NCBI GenBank assembly: GCA_963772975.1
Contig: CAVYZH010000010.1
Coordinates: forward strand, 868,001 to 932,000
Reading direction: 5' to 3'
Origin: AC-32 sp963772975
Lineage (GTDB): Bacteria; Actinomycetota; Thermoleophilia; Gaiellales; Gaiellaceae
DNA length: 64,000 nt
The translations under genes and the position numbers were made by a program. Below the pieces are notes generated by a model, which was not told where the DNA came from, made no database searches, and was given only the letters and a program-made list of their open reading frames with translations. Every line of letters starts with the position of its first letter. The first letter of the stretch is position 1. This document shows positions 49,822-57,004 of this stretch, piece by piece.

Positions 49822-51651
49822 GTGTGCGGGATCATCGGATACGTCGGCCAAAGAGCCTGTAAGGACCTCTTGCTGCAGGGGCTCGAGCGGCTCGAGTACC
49901 GCGGCTACGACTCGGCCGGCCTCGCGCTGCGCGAGGACGGCGAGCTCGACTACGTGCGCGTCGTCGGCAACCTCCAGGCCCTGAAGCGCGAGGCCGGCTC
50001 GAACGGCTCGCAGGCGAAGACGGGGCTCGGCCACACGCGCTGGGCCACCCACGGCGCCGTCAACGAGCAGAACGCGCACCCGCTCACCGGCTGCGACGAG
50101 GACAAGCTCGCGATCGTGCTGAACGGGATCGTCGAGAACTACCGCGAGCTGAAGGGGTCGCTCGAGGCCGAGGGCCACGTCTTCCACACCGAGACCGACG
50201 CCGAGGTGGTCGTCCACCTGATCGAGCGCCATTACGACGGCGACCTGCTCGAGGCGACGCGCCTGGCCTACCGCGAGCTCGAGGGCCACTACGCGTTCGT
50301 CGTCATCCACCACGACCATCCCGAGGAGCTGGTCGGAGCGCGGCACCAGTGCCCGCTGCTCGTCGGCGTCGGCAACGGCGAGATGTTCCTCGCCTCGATG
50401 GTCGCGGCCTTCATCGGCGAGACGCGCTCGATCCAGCTGATCGAGGACGGCGAGGTCGTCTCGATCACACCCGAGGGTTCGCGCTTCGTCTCCGTCGAGC
50501 ACGGCGAGCTCGAGCGCGAGGTGATCGAGGTCGACTGGGACATCGAGGCCGCGGAGAAGAGCGGCTACGAGACCTTCATGCTGAAGGAGATCTACGAGCA
50601 GCCCGACGCCGTCGCCGAGACGCTCGGCGACCGGATCCGGCACGGCGAGCTCGTGCTCGAGAGCCTGGGCATGAGCGAGACCGAATTGCAGAACCTGCGC
50701 CGGATCGTGATCGTGGCGGCGGGCACCTCGTACCACGCGGGCGTCGTCGGCCGCTACATGATCGAGGAGTGGGCGCGCGTGCCGGTCGAGCCCGACATCG
50801 CGAGCGAGTGGATCTACCGCAACCCGGTGCTCTCGAAGGACACGCTCGTGCTCGGGATCTCGCAGTCCGGCGAGTCGCGCGACACCGTCAACGCGATCAA
50901 GCTGGCGAAGGACCTCGGCGCGCGGACGCTGGCGATCACGAACCTGATGGGCTCGCAGATCACGCGCGAGGCGGAGGCAGTGCTCTACACGCGCTGCGGC
51001 CTGGAGGTCGGCGTCGCGGCCTCGAAGACGTTCACCGCGCAGGTCGCGCTGCTGGCGCTGATCGGCCTCAAGCTGGCGCAGGTGCGCGGGACGATGAAGC
51101 CCGACGAGGTGGAGTTCATCCTCGACCAGCTCTACGAGCTGCCGCAGAAGATCGAGCAGTTCCTGGACGGCGACCATCCCGTCGAGGAGATCGCGCAGCG
51201 CATGTACGACAAGCCGTTCTTCCTCTACCTCGGCCGCCACATCGGCCTGCCGGTGGCGCTGGAGGGCGCGCTCAAGCTGAAGGAGATCTCCTACATCCCG
51301 ACCGACGCCTACTCCGCCGGGGAGATGAAGCACGGGCCGATCGCGCTGCTCGACGAGGGCACGCCCGTCGTCTGCGTGGCGACCGACCAGAAGGTGATCT
51401 ACGAGAAGGTCGTCTCGAACATCCAGGAGACCCGGGCCCGCGGCGCGCACGTGATCGCGATCGCGACCGACGGCAACGAGGACATCCAGCACCACGCCGA
51501 CGACGTGATCTACATCCCGCGCTCGCCGGCCTTCCTGCAGTCGGTGCTCGCGGTCGTGCCGCTGCAGCTGCTCGCCTACCGGATCGCGCGGCTGCGCGGC
51601 CTGAACGTCGACCAGCCGCGCAACCTGGCGAAGACCGTCACCGTCGAGTAG
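49822..51651 (+). CDS. glmS: Glutamine--fructose-6-phosphate aminotransferase (isomerising)
   Basis: A 609-residue enzyme that makes GlcN-6-P, the first step of UDP-GlcNAc synthesis. Class II amidotransferase with N-terminal Cys (CGIIGYVGQRACKDLLLQGL), then two SIS domains (VAAGTSYHAGVVGRYMIEEW, LGISQSGESRDTVNAIKLAK, SYIPTDAYSAGEMKHGPIAL) and the C-terminal DQPRNLAKTVTVE. GTG start eight bases after GGGAGG. It is the anabolic counterpart of the catabolic SIS deaminase at 14757, so the two must be balanced in the cell. Confidence 0.96.
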   Translation: MCGIIGYVGQRACKDLLLQGLERLEYRGYDSAGLALREDGELDYVRVVGNLQALKREAGSNGSQAKTGLGHTRWATHGAVNEQNAHPLTGCDEDKLAIVLNGIVENYRELKGSLEAEGHVFHTETDAEVVVHLIERHYDGDLLEATRLAYRELEGHYAFVVIHHDHPEELVGARHQCPLLVGVGNGEMFLASMVAAFIGETRSIQLIEDGEVVSITPEGSRFVSVEHGELEREVIEVDWDIEAAEKSGYETFMLKEIYEQPDAVAETLGDRIRHGELVLESLGMSETELQNLRRIVIVAAGTSYHAGVVGRYMIEEWARVPVEPDIASEWIYRNPVLSKDTLVLGISQSGESRDTVNAIKLAKDLGARTLAITNLMGSQITREAEAVLYTRCGLEVGVAASKTFTAQVALLALIGLKLAQVRGTMKPDEVEFILDQLYELPQKIEQFLDGDHPVEEIAQRMYDKPFFLYLGRHIGLPVALEGALKLKEISYIPTDAYSAGEMKHGPIALLDEGTPVVCVATDQKVIYEKVVSNIQETRARGAHVIAIATDGNEDIQHHADDVIYIPRSPAFLQSVLAVVPLQLLAYRIARLRGLNVDQPRNLAKTVTVE

Positions 51652-51676
51652 CGCGCCATCCGTATCGTCGGGGCCG

Positions 51677-52903
51677 ATGGACGTCCTCAGCACGATCGGC
51701 GACGGCCTCTCGAACGCGTTCACGATGGCGTGGGAGGTCTGGTGGGCGCTCGTGCTCGGCTTCCTGCTCTCGGCGATGGTGCAGGCGTGGGCGCCGCGCC
51801 ACCGGCTCGAGCGCGCGCTAGGCGGCCGCGGCCCGGGGACGATCGCGCTCGCGACCGGGCTCGGCGCAGCCTCGTCATCGTGCAGCTACGCGGCCGTCGC
51901 GATCGCCAAGTCGCTGTTCCAGAAGGGCGCCAGCCTGGCTTCGGCGATGGTCTTCCAGTTCGCCTCGACGAATCTCGTCTTCGAGCTGGGGATCGTGATC
52001 TGGATCTTCCTCGGCTGGCAGTTCACGCTCGCGGAGCTCGTCGGCGGCCTGATCCTGATCGTCCTGATGTGGATCGGCGTGCGCGTGTTCGTCTCACGGC
52101 GCGAGGAAGAGCAGGCCCGCATGCGGGCGCAGTCGGTCGACGCGGGACACCAGCACCATTCGGCCGGCGGCTCGCCCGCGCTGTCGCTGCAGGGCTGGTC
52201 GGATGTGGCCCACAACTTCCGCGGCGACTGGCAGATGCTCTGGAAAGAGATCGGCCTGGGCTTCCTGATCGCCGGCTTCGTCGCGCTGCTGCCGCAGTCG
52301 TTCTTCAACTCGCTTTTCCTCACGGGGCACGGCGGGACGCTGCAGGTGGTCGAGAACGTGCTCGTCGGGCCGCTCGTGGCCGTGCTCTCGTTCGTCTGCT
52401 CGGTCGGGAACGCGCCGCTCGCCGCGGTGCTCTGGGGCGGCGGGATCTCGTTTGCAGGCGTGATCGCCTTCATCTACGCCGATCTGATCATCATCCCGCT
52501 GGTGATCGTCTACCACCGCTACTACGGCCGGCGCGTGGCGGCGACCGTGGTTGCGTTGATGTTCGGCGCGATGGTTGTCGCCGCGCTCGCCGTGGACGGG
52601 ATCTTCAGCGCGCTCGGCCTGGTACCCACGACCCGGCCTTCGATCGACTCGATTGTCGAGCGCGGCGTCACCTGGAACTACACGGCCGTGCTGAACATCC
52701 TCTTCACGCTTGTCGCGGCGGCGTTGCTCGCGCTGACGTTCCGGCGCGGGGCGCGCGACCCTGTCTGCGGGATGACGGTCGACCGTCGAACGGCGCTCAC
52801 GCTCGAGCGCGGTGGCCGGACGCACTTCTTCTGCGGGCCGGGCTGCCGCGCGAAGTTCGAGGCGGCTAGGGCAGCTTCGGCAGATCCGGAAGCGCCAGGT
52901 TAG
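51677..52903 (+). CDS. Permease (DUF318/ArsP-like) with C-terminal YHS metal-binding domain
   Basis: A 408-residue membrane protein. About eight to ten helices with the permease signature ATGLGAASSSCSYAAVAIAK and its repeat CSVGNAPLAAVLWGGG. A His-rich loop (DAGHQHHSAGG) separates the halves. The last ~45 residues are a YHS domain (RDPVCGMTVDRRTALTLERG, then HFFCGPGCRAKF) with conserved cysteines that bind metal, as in copper ATPases. ArsP relatives export organoarsenicals; the YHS tail suggests metal or metalloid handling here. ATG 51677. Confidence 0.78.
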   Translation: MDVLSTIGDGLSNAFTMAWEVWWALVLGFLLSAMVQAWAPRHRLERALGGRGPGTIALATGLGAASSSCSYAAVAIAKSLFQKGASLASAMVFQFASTNLVFELGIVIWIFLGWQFTLAELVGGLILIVLMWIGVRVFVSRREEEQARMRAQSVDAGHQHHSAGGSPALSLQGWSDVAHNFRGDWQMLWKEIGLGFLIAGFVALLPQSFFNSLFLTGHGGTLQVVENVLVGPLVAVLSFVCSVGNAPLAAVLWGGGISFAGVIAFIYADLIIIPLVIVYHRYYGRRVAATVVALMFGAMVVAALAVDGIFSALGLVPTTRPSIDSIVERGVTWNYTAVLNILFTLVAAALLALTFRRGARDPVCGMTVDRRTALTLERGGRTHFFCGPGCRAKFEAARAASADPEAPG

Positions 52904-52964
52904 GCAGGTCCACCGGCGGCAGCGGCGGCAAGGGCAGAACCTCGACCTCGGGCAGCGGCGGCAT
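52866..52964 (-). CDS. Possible 32-residue Pro/Leu-rich microprotein
   Basis: An ATG at 52964 preceded at ideal distance by AGAGGAGGAA, the best ribosome site in the neighbourhood, opens a 32-codon frame ending at TAG 52868-52866. The product is almost entirely Pro, Leu, Val and acidic residues with PLP and DLP repeats (MPPLPEVEVLPLPPLPP, then VDLPNLALPDLPKLP). It overlaps the 3' end of the permease gene antisense by 38 bases. No homologue is known to me. Translation is inferred only from the ribosome site and the regular composition. Confidence 0.4.
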   Translation of the reverse strand: MPPLPEVEVLPLPPLPPVDLPNLALPDLPKLP

Positions 52965-53063
52965 GCGGTTCCTCCTCTGGTGGACTACCCTTGAGAGGCT
53001 CGGGAGGTGGCGAAACCTGCGCGTACTTTGCGAAGATCCCCCTTTCGGGTACCAGGAGGCAAC

Positions 53064-53378
53064 ATGCGCGTTTGCGGGGAGTGCGGAGGCGAGCTTGAGG
53101 CGGCGTACCGCTTCTGCCCCTGGTGCGCCGCGCCGCAGCGAAGCAAGCTGGTCGAGTTCTTTCGAGCGCACCCACGCGATGCCGGCCAGGCCCTGCGCGT
53201 CTCGCGCTACCTGACGGAGGAGCCGCACGTCCGCTTCAGCTTCTGGAACGCGGACGGCGTCGCCGAGGCGGCCGTCTCGCTCGAGGAAGCGGAAGCCGAG
53301 CGGCTCGCAGGCTTCCTTGTCACGCCGGCGCTTGCGCGTCCGCGGGGCATCGACAGGCTCCTCGCCCGTCTGCGCTAG
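53064..53378 (+). CDS. Small zinc-ribbon protein
   Basis: A 104-residue protein. The N-terminal RVCGECGGELEAAYRFCPWC has two CxxC pairs forming a zinc ribbon. The rest is helical with no known domain (SRYLTEEPHVRFSFWNADGV). ATG at 53064 has a strong ribosome site (CCAGGAGG). The frame could start further upstream only in the intergenic region. The 99-base gap to the divergent microprotein contains possible -10 sequences TACCCT (52985) and TACTTT (53025). Its stop overlaps the mreB stop (convergent). Confidence 0.7.
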   Translation: MRVCGECGGELEAAYRFCPWCAAPQRSKLVEFFRAHPRDAGQALRVSRYLTEEPHVRFSFWNADGVAEAAVSLEEAEAERLAGFLVTPALARPRGIDRLLARLR

Positions 53379-54415
53379 CGGCTGCGGCTCTTGCGCTGGG
53401 CCTTCGCGGAACGCTCGAGCGTCTCGAGCTCGTCGAGGCTGCGGCCGGCGCCCTCGACCACGCAGGTCAGGGGTGACTCCGCGAGCTGCACCGGGAGCCC
53501 GACCTCCTGGCGCAGCTTCTCGTCCAGCCCGCGCAGCAGCGAGCCGCCGCCGGCGAGCACGATCCCCCGCACGCCGAGGTCGGCCGCGAGCTCGGGCGGT
53601 GTCCGCTCGAGCGTGTCCTTGACCGCGGCCACGATGCGGCCCACCGGGCCTTCGAGCGCTCGCCGCACGTCGGCGCCCGATACGGTCACGCGTCGCAACA
53701 GTCCCGTGACGAGGTCGCGGCCGGCAACGGTGGTCTCGGCGCCGTCGTCATCCCGCGAGACCGAACCGATCTCGATCTTCGCCGCCTCGGCGGTTTCCTG
53801 GCCGATCAGCAGCTTGTGCATGTTCTTCACGTGATCGACGATCGCATCGTCCATCTCGTAGCCGCCCACGCGGATCGACTCCCAGACGACCATCCCGCCG
53901 AGCGCGATGACCGCGACCTCGGTCGTGCCGCCGCCGACGTCGATCACCATGCTCGCGACCGCGTCCGCGACCGGAAGGCCCGCGCCGATCGCCGCCGCCA
54001 TCGGCTCCTCGATCAGGTAGACGGTCCGCGCGCCGGCCACGCGCGTGGCCTCGTCGACAGCGCGGCGCTCGACGTCGGTGATCCCGCTCGGCACGCAGAG
54101 CACGACGCGGGCGAAGGCGAAGCGGGAGCCGGCCGCCTGCGTGATGAAGTGGCGCAGCATCGCCTCGGTCATCTCGAAGTCCGCGATCACGCCGTGGCGC
54201 AGCGGCCGCGTGGCCCGGATCGAGGCCGGCGTGCGGCCGATCATCCGTTTGGCCTCGGCCCCGACCGCGTGCACCCTGCCCGTCTCCTCCGAGATCGCGA
54301 CCACGGACGGCTCGAAGAGCACGATCCCCCGGCCGCGGATGAACACCAGCGTGTTCGCGGTGCCGAGATCGACCGCCATGTCGCGGCCGCCGCCCAATGA
54401 CCCCCAGAGCCGCAT
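53375..54415 (-). CDS. mreB: Rod shape-determining protein MreB/Mbl-like actin homologue
   Basis: A 346-residue bacterial actin. MAVDLGTANTLVFIRGRGIV is phosphate motif 1, MVIDVGGGTTEVAVIALGGM is phosphate motif 2, and IVLAGGGSLLRGLDEKLRQE is the adenosine motif. It forms membrane-bound filaments that guide lateral wall synthesis. No mreC/mreD/rodA follow here, so it is detached from the usual operon. Residues 1-12 (MRLWGSLGGGRD) precede the typical start and may form the membrane-binding helix; ATG at 54379 is an alternative. Confidence 0.93.
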   Translation of the reverse strand: MRLWGSLGGGRDMAVDLGTANTLVFIRGRGIVLFEPSVVAISEETGRVHAVGAEAKRMIGRTPASIRATRPLRHGVIADFEMTEAMLRHFITQAAGSRFAFARVVLCVPSGITDVERRAVDEATRVAGARTVYLIEEPMAAAIGAGLPVADAVASMVIDVGGGTTEVAVIALGGMVVWESIRVGGYEMDDAIVDHVKNMHKLLIGQETAEAAKIEIGSVSRDDDGAETTVAGRDLVTGLLRRVTVSGADVRRALEGPVGRIVAAVKDTLERTPPELAADLGVRGIVLAGGGSLLRGLDEKLRQEVGLPVQLAESPLTCVVEGAGRSLDELETLERSAKAQRKSRSR

Positions 54416-54430
54416 CAGCGGTGCAGCCTA

Positions 54431-54438
54431 GATATAAA
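54431..54438. promoter_or_regulatory. AT-rich -10 shared by mreB and the peptidase gene
   Basis: GATATAAA lies in the 30-base gap between divergent starts. On the plus strand TATAAA (54433-54438) places transcription at the ATG (54446), so the mRNA would be leaderless. On the minus strand TATATC (54436-54431) would serve mreB. No clear -35 is visible on either side. Confidence 0.45.
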
Positions 54439-54445
54439 CGCTGGA

Positions 54446-55333
54446 ATGGAGGCGGAAGGACGGATTCCGTTCCACGGCTACGAGACCTGGTGGCGCTCGA
54501 TCGGGCCGGAGGACGGCGATGCGATCGCATTGCTCTGCCTGCACGGCGGCCCGGGTGCGAACTGGTTGCACATGAAGCCGTACGAGGCGCTGGCGGACGA
54601 GCGGCGGGTCGTCTTCTACGACCAGCTCGGAGCGGGTAACTCGGCGATCGAAGGGCCGCACGACCCGTCGATGTGGACGCCGGAGCTGTTCGTCGAGGAG
54701 GTCGGCGTCGTCCGTGAGGGGCTGGGCCTTGAGCGCGTCCATGTGCTGGGCCATTCCTGGGGCGGGATGCTCGGCATGCAGTACGCGGCCACGCAGCCGG
54801 ACGGCCTCGTCTCGCTGATCGTCGAGAGCTCGCCGCCCTCGGTGCCGGCCTGGATGGGTGAGCTCGCAAAGCTTCGCGCCGAGCTCCCGCCCCAAGTCGA
54901 GGCGACGCTCCGCCGCCACGAGGAAGCCGACACGACCAACTCCGAGGAGTACCAGCAGGCGGAGATGGAGTTCTACAAGCGCCACCTCTGCCGGGTCGAT
55001 CCGTGGCCCGACTGGCTGATCGAGTCGTTCTCGATCATGTTGGCGAATCCGGAGGTCTACAACACGATGAACGGGCCGTCCGAGTTCCATGTGATCGGGA
55101 CGCTCCGCGACTGGGACATCACGCCGCAGCTGGGCAGGATCCAGGCGCCGACGCTGCTCTTCTGCGGCCGTTACGACGAAGTCACGCCGGCAAGCGTCGA
55201 GGTCGCGCACCGGGCGATCCAGGGCTCCGAGTTCGTCGTCATGCAGGAGAGCTCGCACATGGCGCAGGCCGAGGAGCCGGAGGCGACGCTCGAGCTCGTC
55301 CGGGGTTTCCTCGATCGGATCGAGAGCACGTAG
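54446..55333 (+). CDS. Proline iminopeptidase-like alpha/beta hydrolase
   Basis: A 295-residue peptidase-family S33 hydrolase. LLCLHGGPGANWLHMKP contains the HGGPG oxyanion motif of proline iminopeptidases; VHVLGHSWGGMLGMQYAA has the catalytic Ser; LLFCGRYDEVTP the Asp; MQESSHMAQAEEPEA the His. ETWWRSIGPEDGDAIAL at the N-terminus matches the family. It would release N-terminal proline or similar residues from peptides. No signal peptide. ATG 54446 lies directly after the predicted -10. Confidence 0.87.
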   Translation: MEAEGRIPFHGYETWWRSIGPEDGDAIALLCLHGGPGANWLHMKPYEALADERRVVFYDQLGAGNSAIEGPHDPSMWTPELFVEEVGVVREGLGLERVHVLGHSWGGMLGMQYAATQPDGLVSLIVESSPPSVPAWMGELAKLRAELPPQVEATLRRHEEADTTNSEEYQQAEMEFYKRHLCRVDPWPDWLIESFSIMLANPEVYNTMNGPSEFHVIGTLRDWDITPQLGRIQAPTLLFCGRYDEVTPASVEVAHRAIQGSEFVVMQESSHMAQAEEPEATLELVRGFLDRIEST

Positions 55334-55335
55334 CC

Positions 55336-55444
55336 CGGTGTCAGACACGGGCGCAGAGGTGTGACGAGTTGTCCACAAACGTCCGCTGAGCAGGGCGTTT
55401 CGCGCTTTCGTCGGTGCCAGACACGCGTGACGGGAGTGTGACGG
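55336..55444. repeat. Two diverged 32-bp direct repeats containing GGTG(T/C)CAGACACG
   Basis: Units at 55336-55367 and 55413-55444 share GGTG-CAGACACG at their start and GTGTGACG near their end. The first contains the palindrome GTGTC-A-GACAC. They fill most of the 114-base gap between the peptidase and arfB genes; nothing else is recognisable there. Confidence 0.5.
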
Positions 55445-55447
55445 CGG

Positions 55448-55858
55448 TTACTCGGGTGGAGGGCGCCGCAGCCGTTTGACGTCGCCGCGCCGCCGCTTCG
55501 ACTCCAGGCGCCGCTCTTTCGAGGCCTTTGTCGGCTTCGTCGGCCGCCGCTGCCTCGGGACTCTCAGCGCTTCACGCAGCGACTCGACCAGCCGCTCCGT
55601 CGCCAGCTCGCGGTTGCGCCACTGGCTGCGCTCGTCCTGGGCGACCGCGCGCAGCACCGGGCCGGCCTTGCCGACCACGCGCCGCTTCTGCGCCTCCGAG
55701 AGCGCCGAGGTGGCCTCGACGTCGAAGCTCGCCTCGACGCGCGTGTCGGTCTTTTGCGCGTGCTGGCCGCCGGGCCCGCTCGAGCGCGAGAAGCGGTAGT
55801 CGATCTCGCTCCGCGGGAGTGAGACCGACCGGGTCACCTGAATAGACTCGCGCTCCAT
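55448..55858 (-). CDS. arfB: Alternative ribosome-rescue factor / peptidyl-tRNA hydrolase ArfB (YaeJ)
   Basis: About 136 residues. RSSGPGGQHAQKTDTRVEAS carries the GGQ motif that triggers peptidyl-tRNA hydrolysis; the C-terminus is a long basic tail (SKERRLESKRRRGDVKRLRR) that would enter the empty mRNA channel of stalled ribosomes. It lacks the codon-recognition domains of RF1/RF2, as expected. ATG at 55858 overlaps the divergent HAD gene's ATG at 55857; a GTG at 55837 (start VTRSVSLPRSE) is an equally good start and would avoid the overlap. Confidence 0.88.
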   Translation of the reverse strand: MERESIQVTRSVSLPRSEIDYRFSRSSGPGGQHAQKTDTRVEASFDVEATSALSEAQKRRVVGKAGPVLRAVAQDERSQWRNRELATERLVESLREALRVPRQRRPTKPTKASKERRLESKRRRGDVKRLRRPPPE

Positions 55859-56633
55859 GGCGGGCATTCTCCTGGACGTCGACGGCGTTCTCCATGTCTC
55901 CGGCGCGCCGATCGCCGGTGCGGCCGAGGCCGTGCAGCAGCTGCGCGAGAACGGCCACCGGATTCGCTTCGTCACCAACAACACCACGCACTCGCGCCGC
56001 CGCCTGGCCGAGCAGATCCGCGGCTTCGGAATCGAGCTGGCCGACGAGGAGCTCCAGACCACGCCGACGGCGGCCGCGCACGCGCTGAAGGGCAAGCGCG
56101 TGCTGGCGCTGACGATGCCCGACATCGTCGAGGACCTCGGCGAGATCGAGCTGGTCGGCGAGGGCGCCGACGCGGTCCTGATCGGCGGCGCCGACGAGAC
56201 CTTCGAGACGAACCAGGTCTTCAGCTACATGAATCTCGCGCGCGCGTTCGCGGAGTTGCAGGCGGGCGCCGAGCTCTACTGCCTGCACAAGAACCGCTGG
56301 TGGCAGACCGCGCGCGGCCCGCTGCTCGACTCGGGCGCGTTCGTCGCCGGGCTCGAGTATTCGGCCGAGCTCGAGGCGACGGTGCTCGGCAAGCCGAGCC
56401 CTGCCTACTTCCAGGCGGCGCTCGACGCGCTCGACTCCGACGCCGAGCTGACCTGGATGGTCGGCGACGACATCGAGGCAGACATCGCGGGGGCTCACGC
56501 GTGCGGCCTGAAAACCGTGCTCGTGCGCACGGGCAAGTTCCGGCCCGACTCCGTCGAGGTCGCCCGGGTGCAGCCCGACGGGATCATCACTTCGATCGCG
56601 GCGCTCCCCGGCTGGATCGAAACCGCCGCGTAG
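55857..56633 (+). CDS. HAD-IIA family hydrolase (NagD/LHPP-like)
   Basis: A 258-residue phosphatase of the HAD superfamily, subclass IIA. GILLDVDGVLHVSGAPIAGA is motif I with nucleophile Asp, IRFVTNNTTHSRRRLAEQI is motif II, LGKPSPAYFQAALDAL motif III Lys, and MVGDDIEADIAGAHACGL motif IV. Relatives dephosphorylate sugar or amino-acid phosphates; this subgroup resembles LHPP/phosphohistidine phosphatase, but the substrate is unproven. ATG 55857; a -10-like TAGACT lies nine bases upstream (55843-55848). Confidence 0.88.
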   Translation: MAGILLDVDGVLHVSGAPIAGAAEAVQQLRENGHRIRFVTNNTTHSRRRLAEQIRGFGIELADEELQTTPTAAAHALKGKRVLALTMPDIVEDLGEIELVGEGADAVLIGGADETFETNQVFSYMNLARAFAELQAGAELYCLHKNRWWQTARGPLLDSGAFVAGLEYSAELEATVLGKPSPAYFQAALDALDSDAELTWMVGDDIEADIAGAHACGLKTVLVRTGKFRPDSVEVARVQPDGIITSIAALPGWIETAA

Positions 56634-56644
56634 TCTTTCCGCCG

Positions 56645-57004
56645 ATGCGAGTCGGCGTCGACCTGATCGAGATCCCGCGGATCGCCCGGGCGCTGGAGCG
56701 CTACCCGGGCTTCCGGGAGCGCTGCTTTACCGACGCGGAGCGCGCCTACTGCGACTCGAAGCCGAACCCGCCGCAGCACTACGCGGCACGCTTCGCGGGC
56801 AAGGAAGCGGTCGGCAAGGCGCTGGGCTCAGGCGTGCGCTTCACCTGGCGCGAGATCGAGATCGCCGGGCGGCCGAAGCCGGGCGTGACGCTGAGCGGGA
56901 AGACGAAGGCGTGGGCCGAGCGCGTGGGCGCGGGGGAGATCGAGCTCTCGATGACCCACTCGCGTGAGCTCGCCCAGGCGGTGGCTCTCGTCGCCGATGC
57001 TTGA
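56645..57004 (+). CDS. acpS: Holo-[acyl-carrier-protein] synthase
   Basis: A 119-residue phosphopantetheinyl transferase. RVGVDLIEIPRIARALERYP has the Mg-binding Asp and FAGKEAVGKALGSGVRF the catalytic Glu/Lys. It activates acyl carrier protein with coenzyme A. ATG 56645. Overlaps the next gene by eight bases; acpS-nnrDE-alr is a common arrangement in Gram-positive bacteria. Confidence 0.92.
   Translation: MRVGVDLIEIPRIARALERYPGFRERCFTDAERAYCDSKPNPPQHYAARFAGKEAVGKALGSGVRFTWREIEIAGRPKPGVTLSGKTKAWAERVGAGEIELSMTHSRELAQAVALVADA

Noticed and set aside
48769..51723. A 984-codon minus-strand open frame antisense to glmM and glmS
   Set aside because: It is composed of Arg, Val, Asp, Leu and His runs produced by reading GC-rich codons of the two real genes in reverse. 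No family motif, no ribosome site, and it crosses two well-identified genes.
52965..53063. Possible riboswitch in the leader of the zinc-ribbon gene (GAGAGGCTCGGGAGGTGGCG... region)
   Set aside because: Short stretches resemble riboswitch words, but I could not fold a consistent known aptamer and the gap is only 99 bases.
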